Source: CALWOS01 sp963595735 (GTDB lineage Bacteria; Bacillota; Clostridia; Oscillospirales; Oscillospiraceae). Taken from it: a stretch of 42,546 nucleotides of DNA. Positions 1-7,867 of the stretch are shown piece after piece. Both the position numbers and the translations under genes were made by a program. The notes beneath the pieces are model-generated. The model saw nothing but the letters and a program-made list of their open reading frames with translations, did no database searches and was not told the DNA's origin. Position 1 is the stretch's first letter. Each line of letters starts with the position of its first letter. The DNA is taken from the NCBI GenBank assembly GCA_963595735.1, contig CAVBJJ010000014.1:1-42546 (forward strand), written 5' to 3'.

Positions 1-55
1 GGGGTTCTGATGCTATGACTTTTTTATTCGTGTCTACTTTTACTTGACAGATGCA

Positions 56-71
56 GTCTCATCTCTGAGAC
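56..71. other. short hairpin at the edge of dispersed repeat copy 1
   Basis: GTCTC and GAGAC pair across a six-base loop, followed shortly by CCCTTTT. A comparable hairpin with the same order of elements (GAGAC/GTCTC, then CCCTTTT, then TGTCA) flanks repeat copy 3 near 35.4 kb, so it probably belongs to a terminator-plus-repeat unit. No gene is visible in positions 1-275. Confidence 0.4.
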
Positions 72-87
72 ACCGCCCTTTTCCGCT

Positions 88-213
88 TGTCACAAACCTA
101 TATAACGGGTACCTGCCCTTGGCTCTCCCTTTGGGAGAGCTTGGTATGGTCATTATTTACCCTCTCCGTCTTCGCTGCGCTCAGCCCCCTCTCCCAAGGG
201 GAGAGGCAAGGCT
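88..213 (+). repeat. dispersed hairpin-rich repeat, copy 1 (internally deleted)
   Basis: This stretch matches the reverse complement of the copies at 7622-7806 and 35198-35383. It starts with TGTCA, runs through TAACGGG-TACCTGCC and the palindromic GGCTCTCCC/GGGAGAGC arm, and ends with CTCTCCGTCTTCGCTGCGC and GGGGAGAGGCAAGG. About 60 bases in the middle, the GTCGCC/GGCGA hairpin part, are missing, with the junction just after GGGAGAGCT near 140. It carries no open reading frame of its own and resembles a non-autonomous, MITE-like or REP-like intergenic element. Confidence 0.8.
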
Positions 214-275
214 AAAACAGCAGGCAGTATCTTTTCCCGCAGCAGCAGGGGGAGTTTGACGGGGTCTTTATCCTG

Positions 276-968
276 TTACAGCGGCCGCACTTCCCGCACG
301 GTGAGCACACCGTCCGCCACGGTAAATTTCAGGTTCAGGCCGCCGAAGTCCATGCCGTACAGGCGCTCCGGGTCGTCATGATAGGACGGCCGGGGATCGT
401 GCGCCAAAACGCCCCGGAGCGCGGCGCGCAGCCCCTCCGGCACCTGCGCCTCCAGCCCCGGCAGGTATTCTACCCTCAGGCTGGGACGGCAGCCCGTTTG
501 CGCAAAGCCGCCCTTGGCCTCCGGCCGGCTGTCCACATAGGGGATATAGGGCTTGATATCAAATACCGGACTGTCATGGAGCATATCCGCCCCGGAAATG
601 CGCAGCACGGCGCCGTACTCCGGATGCTTTTCTATGCCCTCCAGCTTCACCACGCTCAGCGCCAATGCATTGGGGCGAAAGGGCGCCCGGGTGGCAAAAA
701 CTCCCATGCGGGCATTGCCGCCCAGCCGTGGCGGCCGCACCGTGGGCGACCAGCTGTCCCGCCGCGCCTGAGAAAACTGCCAGATCAACCAGATGTGGGA
801 AAATTCCTCCAGCCCCCGCAGGGCATCCGGATTGCGGTACTCCGGCTCAAACACCACCATCGCCTCCAGCGACTCCACCAGCCCGCTCTGCCGGGGAATG
901 CCGAATTTTGTGGGAAACTGGCTGTGTACCCGGGCAATTGGCTGAATTTGAAACTGTTTTTCATCCAT
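276..968 (-). CDS. trmO: tRNA (adenine(37)-N6)-methyltransferase TrmO (TsaA/YaeB family)
   Basis: The 230-residue product matches the TrmO/TsaA family, which methylates N6 of t6A37 in tRNAs reading ACY codons using S-adenosylmethionine. Family blocks are visible: an N-terminal IARVHSQFPTKFGIPRQ segment, a central GVFATRAPFRPNALALSVV block, and DMLHDSPVFDIKPYIPYVDS. The C-terminal 70 residues correspond to the usual TrmO extension. ATG at 968 is preceded by AGGAGA with suitable spacing. It begins 12 bases after the stop of the second chromate-type transporter gene and is the last gene of the nth-chr-chr-trmO operon. The cytosolic role is assigned by family. Confidence 0.92.
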   Translation of the reverse strand: MDEKQFQIQPIARVHSQFPTKFGIPRQSGLVESLEAMVVFEPEYRNPDALRGLEEFSHIWLIWQFSQARRDSWSPTVRPPRLGGNARMGVFATRAPFRPNALALSVVKLEGIEKHPEYGAVLRISGADMLHDSPVFDIKPYIPYVDSRPEAKGGFAQTGCRPSLRVEYLPGLEAQVPEGLRAALRGVLAHDPRPSYHDDPERLYGMDFGGLNLKFTVADGVLTVREVRPL

Positions 969-980
969 TTTTCTTTTCTC

Positions 981-1517
981 CTATCGCACAAAAAGAACGC
1001 CCAGCAGCGCACTCAGACCGATCACCGCCGGCACGCTCCACCGAAAACGAAGCAGGCACACGGTACACACCGCGCCGATCCCCACCAGCACCGGGCTGAC
1101 ATTGCCTGCCGGCAGCACATAGTTTGTCATGCACAGACTGACCACCACGCTGATCAGCAGCCCGATCACCGCCGGGCGCACTCCGGTGAGGATCTGCTGC
1201 ATCCGCCGGCTTTTCTGCCATTTTTCAAAAAAGATCGCCGCAACAAGGCCGATGGTCAGCGTGGGTGAAAGCAATCCCAGCGCCGCGGCGACCGCTCCCG
1301 GCGCACCGGCGGCGCGTACCCCGGCAAAGGTGGCGCAGTTAAGCCCCAACGGCCCGGGGGTCATCTCCGCAATGGCCACCACATCCGAGACCTCTGCGGC
1401 GCTCATCCAGCCGTGGGAGATCATCTCGCTGTTGATCAGCGGCACCATAGAAAAGCCCCCAAAGCTGGTAAAACCGATCTTTACAAAGCTCCAGAACAGA
1501 GCCAGCACTTCCATCAT
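981..1517 (-). CDS. CHR-family (chromate transporter) half protein, second of pair
   Basis: This hydrophobic protein of 178 residues has a single CHR (PF02417-type) domain: FTSFGGFSMVPL near the start, then AEMTPGPLGLNCATFAG, the conserved PGP motif of the family. It has about five to six predicted membrane segments. Half-size CHR proteins act as pairs encoded by adjacent genes, as here. The start ATG (1517-1515) overlaps the upstream gene's TGA in an ATGA arrangement, which implies translational coupling. The family exports chromate in characterised cases, but the substrate in gut anaerobes is unknown, so the function is only family-level. Confidence 0.85.
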   Translation of the reverse strand: MMEVLALFWSFVKIGFTSFGGFSMVPLINSEMISHGWMSAAEVSDVVAIAEMTPGPLGLNCATFAGVRAAGAPGAVAAALGLLSPTLTIGLVAAIFFEKWQKSRRMQQILTGVRPAVIGLLISVVVSLCMTNYVLPAGNVSPVLVGIGAVCTVCLLRFRWSVPAVIGLSALLGVLFVR

Positions 1518-2086
1518 CGCTTTTGCCGCCTTTCCATCCGCTCGCACAGCAGCAGGCCCGCTCCGGCGCCCAACAGGATCAGGATCACGCTGCTGATATG
1601 CAGCAGCAGATTCAGCCCCAGCGCCAGCACCATCAGCAAAATACAGGCCGGATAAGGAAACGCCCCCTTGCGCAGACGCAGGGTGGCACTGGCGATAATG
1701 GGCACCACGGAGGCCCGCACGCCCGCCATAGCCCGCGCCACATAGACATTATCCCGCACGGCGCTGTAGCCAAAGGTCACCAGCGTTAAGATCAGCACCG
1801 GCGGAATGACCATTCCGAACAGACAGGCCAACCCGCCGGGAACGCCCTGCTGCCGGTGGCCGTATAAAAAGGCTACATTCCCAATCATAATGCCCGGCAG
1901 GCTGCGCCCCACGCTGGTCAGATCCAGCAGTTCCTGACTGGTGAGACTTTTTTCCTTTTCCACATATTTTTTCTCCATCTGCGCCACGATGCTCCAGCCG
2001 CCGCCAAAGGTAAAGCATCCGTATTGCAGAAAATCCAGAAACAGCCGCAGAACGGACTTCCGCGTTGTTGTTTGCTCCGCCGTCAT
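1514..2086 (-). CDS. CHR-family (chromate transporter) half protein, first of pair
   Basis: The 190-residue single CHR domain protein has FTFGGGWSIVAQME near its N-terminus and SLPGIMIGNVAFLYG in place of the partner's PGP block. Several membrane helices follow. The frame stays open upstream to 2287, but ATG 2086 (MTAEQTTTRK) is the sensible start. It falls two bases after the nth stop codon, and the upstream extension only copies nth sequence in another frame. The gene overlaps the second CHR gene by four bases. The two products probably assemble into one heteromeric transporter whose substrate cannot be read from sequence. Confidence 0.85.
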   Translation of the reverse strand: MTAEQTTTRKSVLRLFLDFLQYGCFTFGGGWSIVAQMEKKYVEKEKSLTSQELLDLTSVGRSLPGIMIGNVAFLYGHRQQGVPGGLACLFGMVIPPVLILTLVTFGYSAVRDNVYVARAMAGVRASVVPIIASATLRLRKGAFPYPACILLMVLALGLNLLLHISSVILILLGAGAGLLLCERMERRQKR

Positions 2087-2088
2087 CC

Positions 2089-2721
2089 TCAGCCCACCAT
2101 AGTGCGGCAAAAGGGCGCGCAGCAACAGTCCTCGCACAGAGGCTTGCGTGCCTTGCAGACCGCCCGGCCATGCATCACCAACCGATGGCAAAAGTCCGAG
2201 GACTCCTCCGGCGGCAGCAGATCCCGAAGGACCCGCTCGATCTTCACTGGCTCCTTCAGGTCGGTGACCAATCCCATGCGGTTGCACAGACGGATGCAGT
2301 GGGTGTCCACCACCACAGCCGGCTTACCGTAGACATCGCCCAGAATCAGGTTGGCCGTTTTTCTGCCCACGCCGGGCAGGGAGACCAGCTCCTCCATGGT
2401 ATCCGGCACCCGTCCGTCAAAGCGTTCCAGCAACATGCGGGCGCACAGGACGATATCCCTTGCCTTGGCGCGGAAAAAGCCGCAGGAATGGATATATGGC
2501 TCCACCTCCTCCGGCTCCGCTTTTGCAAAGCTTTCCAAGGTGGGAAAGCGGGCAAACAGCGCCGGGGCAATCTGATTGACCCGCTCATCCGTACACTGTG
2601 CCGCCAGACGAACGCAAAACAGCAGCTCGTATGGCTTTTCGCAATTCAGGGAACACTCCGCCTGGGGATATTCCGCCCGCAGCGCCGCGATCAGTCCCTG
2701 CACCCGCGTTTCCATGTCCAT
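2089..2721 (-). CDS. nth: endonuclease III (DNA glycosylase/AP lyase)
   Basis: The product is a base-excision repair enzyme that removes oxidised pyrimidines. The helix-hairpin-helix LPGVGRKTANLIL carries the catalytic lysine, and the following VDTHCIRLCNR holds the catalytic aspartate. The C-terminus has the 4Fe-4S cluster pattern C-x6-C-x2-C-x5-C (CKARKPLCEDCCCAPFC). Length, about 210 residues, is typical. I chose ATG at 2721 because AAGGAG lies 11 bases upstream. A GTG at 2733 overlaps that Shine-Dalgarno sequence and is less likely. It is the first gene of the operon with the two CHR genes and trmO, and a good promoter sits just upstream. Confidence 0.93.
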   Translation of the reverse strand: MDMETRVQGLIAALRAEYPQAECSLNCEKPYELLFCVRLAAQCTDERVNQIAPALFARFPTLESFAKAEPEEVEPYIHSCGFFRAKARDIVLCARMLLERFDGRVPDTMEELVSLPGVGRKTANLILGDVYGKPAVVVDTHCIRLCNRMGLVTDLKEPVKIERVLRDLLPPEESSDFCHRLVMHGRAVCKARKPLCEDCCCAPFCRTMVG

Positions 2722-2765
2722 TGTATTCCACACTCCTTGCCGGCTGCTGCCGGATCATTTTCGAC

Positions 2766-2794
2766 AGTATACCATAAATATCGCCGGGCGGCAA
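2766..2794 (-). promoter_or_regulatory. sigma-A-type promoter of the nth operon
   Basis: On the minus strand, TTGCCG (2794-2789) and TATACT (2771-2766) are separated by 17 bases. TGG precedes the -10, giving an extended -10 element. It lies about 45 bases upstream of the nth start and is divergent from the glyA promoter. Confidence 0.65.
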
Positions 2795-2857
2795 TGCGCC
2801 AAAACGCAGAATTTCCCGTTTCCGGGACGCCGGCGGCAAATTTCGGCATTTGCGCTC

Positions 2858-2886
2858 TTGCGTTAACGGCCACTTTGCGGTATAAT
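2858..2886 (+). promoter_or_regulatory. sigma-A-type promoter of glyA
   Basis: TTGCGT (2858-2863), a 17-base spacer and a perfect TATAAT (2881-2886) lie about 70 bases before the glyA start. The same hexamer pair and spacing recur upstream of the LuxR-type regulator gene near 35.1 kb. Confidence 0.7.
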
Positions 2887-2954
2887 CAATACTACAATGT
2901 CGAAAACATTTGTATTTGTATCAAAAACATTTTTCCATACAGGAGGACAAACCC

Positions 2955-4202
2955 ATGATTCAGAATCTGATTGATGTGATCCGGGCGCAGGATCCCGAAG
3001 TGGCCGAGGGCATTGCCCTGGAGCTGGGACGGCAGCAGCAGAACATTGAGCTGATCGCTTCCGAAAACTTTGTCAGCAAGGCCGTCATGGCCGCTGCCGG
3101 CAGCGTGCTGACCAACAAATACGCCGAGGGCTATCCCGGCAAGCGCTACTATGGCGGCTGCCAGTATGTGGATATTGTGGAGCGCATCGCCATCGAGCGC
3201 GCCTGCAAGCTGTTTGGCTGCAAGTTTGCCAATGTCCAGCCCCACAGCGGCGCCCAGGCAAACTTCGCCGTGTATCTGGCGCTGTGCAAGCCCGGCGACA
3301 CCGTTCTGGGCATGAACCTGGATCATGGCGGACACCTGACCCACGGCTGCAAGGCCAATGTCTCCGGTAAGTATTTTAATATTGTAGACTACGGCGTGAA
3401 CGAGGAAGGCTTCATCGACTATGACCAGCTGCGTGCCAAGGCGCTGGAGTGCAAGCCCAAGATGATCATTGCCGGCGCCTCCGCCTATGCCCGTACTATC
3501 GACTTTGCCAAGTTCTCCGAGATCGCCAAGGAGGTCGGCGCTTATCTGATGGTCGATATGGCGCACATTGCCGGTCTGGTCGCCACCGGTGAGCACCCCT
3601 CCCCCATCCCCTATGCCGATGTGGTGACCACCACCACCCACAAGACCCTGCGCGGCCCCCGCGGCGGCATGATCCTGACCAATGACGAGGCGCTGGCTAA
3701 AAAGCTCAACAGCGCCATCTTCCCCGGCGAGCAGGGCGGCCCCCTGATGCACATTATCGCCGCCAAGGCCGTTGCCCTGGGCGAGTGCCTCCAGCCGGAA
3801 TACAAGGACTATCAGGCGCAGGTCATCAAAAACGCCCGTGCCCTGGGCGAAAGCCTGAAGGCCGAGGGGCTGAACCTGGTTTCCGGCGGCACGGACAACC
3901 ATCTGGTTCTGCTGGATCTCCGCGGTACCGGCATTTCCGGCCGCACCCTGGAGACCCGTCTGGACGAGGTACACATCACCACCAACAAAAACAAGGTCCC
4001 CAACGATCCCGCCAGCGCCCAGGAGACCAGCGGTCTGCGTCTGGGCAGCCCCGCTGCCACCACCCGCGGCCTGAAAGAGGACGACATGGTGGAGATCGGC
4101 AAGCTGATTGCTCTGGCCGTGTTCGACTTTGACAACAAGAAGGACGAGATCACCGCCCGCGTTGCCAAGATCTGCGAAAAGTATCCCATGTATGTGGACT
4201 AA
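2955..4202 (+). CDS. glyA: serine hydroxymethyltransferase
   Basis: The 415-residue PLP enzyme interconverts serine and glycine and supplies 5,10-methylene-tetrahydrofolate. Clear family blocks include IELIASENFVS, NKYAEGYPGKRYYGGC, NVQPHSGAQANFAVY, LDHGGHLTHG, VDMAHIAGLVA and the PLP-lysine motif TTTTHKTLRGPRGG. I take ATG 2955 (MIQNLIDVI) because AGGAGG at 2941-2946 is ideally placed. The 15-codon upstream extension from 2910 covers the Shine-Dalgarno region. It is monocistronic, with its own promoter and a downstream bidirectional terminator. Confidence 0.97.
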   Translation: MIQNLIDVIRAQDPEVAEGIALELGRQQQNIELIASENFVSKAVMAAAGSVLTNKYAEGYPGKRYYGGCQYVDIVERIAIERACKLFGCKFANVQPHSGAQANFAVYLALCKPGDTVLGMNLDHGGHLTHGCKANVSGKYFNIVDYGVNEEGFIDYDQLRAKALECKPKMIIAGASAYARTIDFAKFSEIAKEVGAYLMVDMAHIAGLVATGEHPSPIPYADVVTTTTHKTLRGPRGGMILTNDEALAKKLNSAIFPGEQGGPLMHIIAAKAVALGECLQPEYKDYQAQVIKNARALGESLKAEGLNLVSGGTDNHLVLLDLRGTGISGRTLETRLDEVHITTNKNKVPNDPASAQETSGLRLGSPAATTRGLKEDDMVEIGKLIALAVFDFDNKKDEITARVAKICEKYPMYVD

Positions 4203-4242
4203 GCCGGAACACGCCGAACGATAATACTTTCTAACTAAATGC

Positions 4243-4289
4243 AAAAGAGCCTTTGGGCTTCCTGGTTGCGGAAGTCCAAAGGCTCTTTT
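4243..4289. terminator. bidirectional intrinsic terminator between glyA and the CBS gene
   Basis: AAAAGAGCCTTTGG pairs with CCAAAGGCTCTTTT around an imperfect loop. T-rich sequence lies on the + side and the mirrored A-tract serves the minus strand. It separates convergent genes. Confidence 0.85.
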
Positions 4290-4323
4290 CTTACTTTTTT
4301 CTATATGCCGGATGCCTGCGGGT

Positions 4324-4749
4324 TCACAGGCGTTTCCAGTTCTGGCTCAGCTCCGTGAGCGCGGCGGCCGTTTCCGTATCGCAGCGGTGCTTTGCCAGGT
4401 CACAGAGACTGACCATCCCCACCAGGTGGCCATCCCGCAGCACCGGCAGACGGCGGATCTGATCCTCCCCCATCAGCCGGGCGGCGCAGCGGATATCCTC
4501 CTGCGCCTCCGCCGTGACAACGCCCCGGCTCATCACATCCGCCACCAGCACCTTGCGGGGATCTGCGCCTGCCGCCACACAGCGCAGCACGATGTCCCGG
4601 TCGGTCACGATCCCCCGGAGCCGTCCCCGGTCGTCACACACCGGCAGCGCCCCCAGGTCATAGCGCTTGCAAAGGCGCGCCGCGGCGCACACCGGCTCCT
4701 GCGCCCCCACGGCGATCACCCGATCTGACATGATCTGCTGAATCTGCAT
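4324..4749 (-). CDS. tandem CBS-domain protein
   Basis: The 141-residue protein consists of two CBS (Bateman) domains, about residues 5-62 and 69-125, with the typical motifs GALPVCDDRGRLRGIVTDRDI and RRLPVLRDGHLVGMVSLCDL. CBS pairs bind adenosyl nucleotides and usually regulate partner proteins or act as stand-alone sensors. No effector domain is fused. AAGGAGG lies eight to nine bases before the ATG. It lies downstream of spoIIP on the same strand with an 84-base gap and no convincing terminator, so it may be cotranscribed. The ligand and partner are unknown. Confidence 0.85.
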   Translation of the reverse strand: MQIQQIMSDRVIAVGAQEPVCAAARLCKRYDLGALPVCDDRGRLRGIVTDRDIVLRCVAAGADPRKVLVADVMSRGVVTAEAQEDIRCAARLMGEDQIRRLPVLRDGHLVGMVSLCDLAKHRCDTETAAALTELSQNWKRL

Positions 4750-4833
4750 ATTTGCTTCCTCCTTGCTTTGCTTCTGGAAACAGCATTCCCAAAAGCGGGG
4801 CGCGGCAAACAGCAGAATGAAATTTTTTCCACC

Positions 4834-5859
4834 CTATTGGGAAATCAGGCTTTGCAAAAATGGTCCGGTGGCTGCACCAAAGGCCGTCACCGCCGCCTTG
4901 GCCTCGGCAAGGGTGTTGCCCGCCGTGCCCACCTCTAAAATCAGGCTGCCGTGGGTCAACTGCTGATTATAGCGCTCCGGCTTGACGGCAATGGGGCGCG
5001 CCAGCGTGGGAAAGGACTCCTGCACCACCGCCTGCAGGTGTACCGCCAGCTTCAGGTTTTCCCGCCAGTCCGGATGCCAAAGCCCGTTTTCCCCGGTGGC
5101 CGCCAGCAGCATCAGCTGGGAGGTGTTTTCATCCGCCATGACCTTGTAAATCGGATCCACCCCCAGCGCATCCCGATGCAGATCAATGACAATGGCAATA
5201 CCGGGGTACTGCGCCAGGTACTGCTCCACGGCCTGCCCGCTGCGGCCATAGGAGCCGTTGTAGCTGGGGTAGTCGTTTAATTCCGTGTCGTGCAGAACAG
5301 AAAGCCCCTGCGCCTCCCAGGCTGCGGCCAGGGCATCCCCCACCGCCACCACGCTCCGGCTTTTGTCCTGACTGTGATAGCTACTCTCCCCTGTCTCGCC
5401 GGATTCGGGGGTATAGCACTCGCTGCCATGGGTGTGCATGATCAGGATCTGCGGTCCCTCCTTCGGCAGCCGCAGGGGCAGCTCCTCCGCCAGCAAGCTT
5501 TCCGCATCCAACAAATAGCTGGTGGCATTATTCAGCCGCAGCCCGCCGGATATGGTGGTCGGCTGGATCGCTACGCCGGTGTTCCTGGGTGACTTTTCGG
5601 TTTTTTCCGGCTGCGGTTCGGCTGAGGCCGGCGGCGCTGTTTTGGCTGTCTTGGGCTGTTTTTCCACCGGTGCCGGGGAGGCCGCTGCCGTCTCCTCCGG
5701 CGGCAGCAGCTGCGCCAGCGCCTGGGCGGTGTGCTCTCTGCCCAGCGCCGTCCTGTCCTGCAGCCAGGCGGACAGCACCGTGTTCCAACCGGCAACACTG
5801 CCCAGCCAGATGACCAGCCCCAGCAGCCCCGCCGTGATCCATATGCGTTTTCCCCGCAT
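4834..5859 (-). CDS. spoIIP: stage II sporulation protein P (forespore engulfment peptidoglycan hydrolase)
   Basis: The 341-residue protein has an N-terminal membrane anchor (about residues 8-28), a Pro/Ala/Lys-rich linker to about 95, and a C-terminal amidase/endopeptidase domain. SpoIIP hallmarks are visible: ILIMHTHGSECYTP, VIDLHRDA, and LEVGTAGNTLAEA near the end. In Bacillus, SpoIIP works with SpoIID and SpoIIM to degrade septal peptidoglycan during engulfment, which marks this organism as a potential spore former. AAGGAGATGG precedes the ATG. The gpr protease gene, often next to spoIIP, is absent here. The gene is divergent from the TSCPD gene. Confidence 0.93.
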   Translation of the reverse strand: MRGKRIWITAGLLGLVIWLGSVAGWNTVLSAWLQDRTALGREHTAQALAQLLPPEETAAASPAPVEKQPKTAKTAPPASAEPQPEKTEKSPRNTGVAIQPTTISGGLRLNNATSYLLDAESLLAEELPLRLPKEGPQILIMHTHGSECYTPESGETGESSYHSQDKSRSVVAVGDALAAAWEAQGLSVLHDTELNDYPSYNGSYGRSGQAVEQYLAQYPGIAIVIDLHRDALGVDPIYKVMADENTSQLMLLAATGENGLWHPDWRENLKLAVHLQAVVQESFPTLARPIAVKPERYNQQLTHGSLILEVGTAGNTLAEAKAAVTAFGAATGPFLQSLISQ

Positions 5860-5925
5860 CGTTCCATCTCCTTCCGCCGCTCCGCTTCTCTGGTGTTCTC
5901 CCGCTCAGCTTATGCGTCCCGCGCC

Positions 5926-5954
5926 TTGCATATGCCAGGGGGAAGTGATAAAAT
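5926..5954 (+). promoter_or_regulatory. promoter of the TSCPD gene
   Basis: TTGCAT (5926-5931), 17 bases, TAAAAT (5949-5954). It sits in the divergent gap between spoIIP and the TSCPD gene, 50 bases before the start codon. Confidence 0.6.
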
Positions 5955-6004
5955 ACAGACAAAAACATCGGCTCTCCGGAGCCGAAGAAAGCGAGGAATT
6001 GATC

Positions 6005-6292
6005 ATGAATTACACCCATCCCAACAAGGGCACCTGCTCCGCTGCGGTGCAGCTGCGTCTGGAGGACGGCAAGGTCCATGATGTCCGCTTTATCGGCGGC
6101 TGTCAGGGCAATTTGCAGGGCATCGCTCAGCTGGTAGAGGGAATGCCCGCGCAGGAGGTGATCGACCGGCTGTCCGGGATCCGCTGCGGCAGCCGCGGCA
6201 CCTCATGTCCCGACCAGCTGTCCCGGGCGGTGCGCTGGGCACTGGAAAAGGAAAAAATGAATGCTTCTGCAGAGGGGCCTGAAAACTTTTAG
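6005..6292 (+). CDS. TSCPD-domain protein (TIGR03905 type)
   Basis: The 95-residue protein matches the small stand-alone TSCPD family: YTHPNKGTCSAAVQL at the start, RFIGGCQGNLQGIAQLVEGM centrally, and the family-naming TSCPDQLSRAVRWAL block near residue 70. Conserved cysteines at the start, in GGC, in IRCG and in TSCPD suggest metal or Fe-S binding. The domain also occurs at the C-terminus of some adenosylcobalamin-dependent ribonucleotide reductases, but the role of the stand-alone protein is not established. GAGG lies seven bases before the ATG. Confidence 0.85.
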   Translation: MNYTHPNKGTCSAAVQLRLEDGKVHDVRFIGGCQGNLQGIAQLVEGMPAQEVIDRLSGIRCGSRGTSCPDQLSRAVRWALEKEKMNASAEGPENF

Positions 6293-6524
6293 TAGAGTCT
6301 CGCAGGCGGAAAATCGGTTTACATAATTCCTATATCTGGTTTACAGTTTGCTGAGGCTTTCGACAGAACGCCCGTTATCGCGCCGTGAATCGTCAATATG
6401 TACATTTCCTACAAAACACTAAATATAGCGTTTTTTATTGCATAACCAGAGCAAAAACAACATTATATTGCGCAGTTGTGAAGTTTGGAAGATATTTCAC
6501 ACTCTGTTTTGGGCATAATAACCA
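6293..6524. other. AT-rich intergenic region without recognisable gene
   Basis: The 342-base gap between the TSCPD gene and the hydrolase is noticeably AT-richer than both neighbours. Apart from the promoter at its right side I see no convincing ORF with a ribosome binding site, no strong hairpin terminator for the TSCPD gene and no RNA motif I recognise. Confidence 0.5.
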
Positions 6525-6554
6525 TTGATTTCCCCATGGTATTGTCGCTATAAT
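6525..6554 (+). promoter_or_regulatory. promoter of the SleB-type hydrolase gene
   Basis: TTGATT (6525-6530), 18 bases, perfect TATAAT (6549-6554), giving a leader of about 75 bases. CTGTC...GACAG (6596-6612) forms a small inverted repeat in the leader, with a GGAG box before the ATG. Confidence 0.55.
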
Positions 6555-6634
6555 GACAGTACACCTGCTCTGCGGAGTCGGGTACGAGAGGTATCCTGTC
6601 AGTAATCGACAGTAGAGGACAATGGAGAAAGCTC

Positions 6635-7465
6635 ATGCGAAATCTGTTTCACAAAAGAGGTCTTTTCCTGCTGTGCGTGGCCGTTATTCTGGTCTCGCTG
6701 CTGTGCGGTTTTGCCGGCGCATCGGACGATGAAACACCCATCGGCGTATATGTGGACGGCATCTGCAAGGGACAGGCCTATACAGTCAACGACATCAGCT
6801 ATGTCCCCATCCGCACTTTCTTCACCAGCCTGTGCAGCGATGCGGAAGTCAGCTGGGACGAGGCCACCGACACCGTTTCCGTCACGGCCACCGACCTGCA
6901 GTTCACCGCCCAGGCGGATGCTTACACATTCACCGTCAACGGCAATGCATTTGATTTGGACGCGCCTATGGTGAGTTTGGACGATCAGGCTTGCTTGCCC
7001 ATTCGGGCGCTGGCACAGATTTATGGTCTGGATGTGCGCTGGAACGGCGATTTCCGCACCATCGACCTGTCCACCCGGCAGATGCAGGCGCCTCCGGCCA
7101 ACCCCTATCAGGAGGACGACCTGTACTGGCTGTCCCATGTGATCTTTGCCGAGGCCGGCAACCAGTCCATGGAGGGTATGATCGGCGTGGGCAATGTTGT
7201 GCTCAACCGCGTTGCCTCCCCCCGCTTCCCGGACACGATCCAGGAGGTGGTCAACCAGCCCGGCCAGTTTGATGTGGTCACCTACGGCACCATTTCTGCA
7301 GACCCCTCCGATGACGCCATCGAAGCCGCAAAGCAGTGCCTGAACGGCGTGAATACCGTGGGCGAAAGCCTGTTTTTCATCAATCCTTCCATCTGCGACG
7401 CCAGCTGGTTCAATACAAACTTCACCCCCCTGGTCACCATCGGCGACCATGTGTTTTACGGATAA
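6635..7465 (+). CDS. secreted SleB/CwlJ-type cell-wall hydrolase with copper-amine-oxidase-N-like stalk domain
   Basis: The 276-residue protein has a signal peptide (residues 1-29). A domain of about 95 residues resembling the copper amine oxidase N-terminal/stalk family follows (VDGICKGQAYTVNDISYVPIRTF... through LPIRALAQIYG). The C-terminal hydrolase_2 (SleB) domain spans about residues 160-276 and begins WLSHVIFAEAGNQSMEGMIGVG with the catalytic-type glutamate in FAEAG. SleB enzymes are lytic transglycosylases in spore cortex germination, but this stalk-plus-SleB form is common as a general wall hydrolase in Clostridia, so a vegetative role is possible. It is monocistronic. Confidence 0.88.
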   Translation: MRNLFHKRGLFLLCVAVILVSLLCGFAGASDDETPIGVYVDGICKGQAYTVNDISYVPIRTFFTSLCSDAEVSWDEATDTVSVTATDLQFTAQADAYTFTVNGNAFDLDAPMVSLDDQACLPIRALAQIYGLDVRWNGDFRTIDLSTRQMQAPPANPYQEDDLYWLSHVIFAEAGNQSMEGMIGVGNVVLNRVASPRFPDTIQEVVNQPGQFDVVTYGTISADPSDDAIEAAKQCLNGVNTVGESLFFINPSICDASWFNTNFTPLVTIGDHVFYG

Positions 7466-7497
7466 TCTGGACAAGTTTCTCTCCCTATGCTACACTA

Positions 7498-7529
7498 CAG
7501 GGTGTGTGCTTTGGCACACACCCTGTTTT
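7498..7529 (+). terminator. intrinsic terminator after the SleB-type gene
   Basis: A perfect 12-base-pair stem (CAGGGTGTGTGC with GCACACACCCTG) and a TTTG loop are followed by TTTT. Confidence 0.9.
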
Positions 7530-7621
7530 CAACTTGTCATTTGCTTATCCGCCAAGTATATCGATGCAAGTCTTGCCCCCCTTAAACTTCCTGCGGTGAT
7601 TTCTGCTGGCTTTCCGTTTTT

Positions 7622-7806
7622 TGCCAGCCTTGCCTCTCCCTGTGGGAGAGGTGGCTGCGCGCAGCGAAGACGGAGAGAGCAAACAATGCCCATACCATAG
7701 AACTCTGGTGGCTTGATTATCCGCAAAACCCTCTCAGTCGCCTGTGGCGACAGCTCTCCCAAGGGGAGAGCCAAGGCCAGGTGCCACATTACATCATTTT
7801 TTGACA
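7622..7806 (-). repeat. dispersed hairpin-rich repeat, copy 2 (full length)
   Basis: This 185-base element is near-identical in layout to copy 3 (35198-35383) and is given here in the orientation opposite to copy 1. It has palindromic ends GCCTCTCCC/GGGAGAGG and CTCTCCC/GGGAGAG, a GCTGCGCGCAGC palindrome, a CGCC/GGCG hairpin and a terminal TTTTTTGACA. The remainder of the 400-base gap before rsmG holds only the upstream terminator and a GGAAAGCC...GGCTTTCC hairpin at about 7812-7832. Confidence 0.85.
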
Positions 7807-7867
7807 CTGTGGGAAAGCCCCCAAAAGGCTTTCCGAGACAAGTACGCCCCATAAGGAGGATTTGACC

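Noticed and set aside
2892..4244. 450-codon open frame on the minus strand opposite glyA
   Set aside because: Composition is a mirror of the GC-rich glyA codons, with no ribosome binding site and no recognisable domain.
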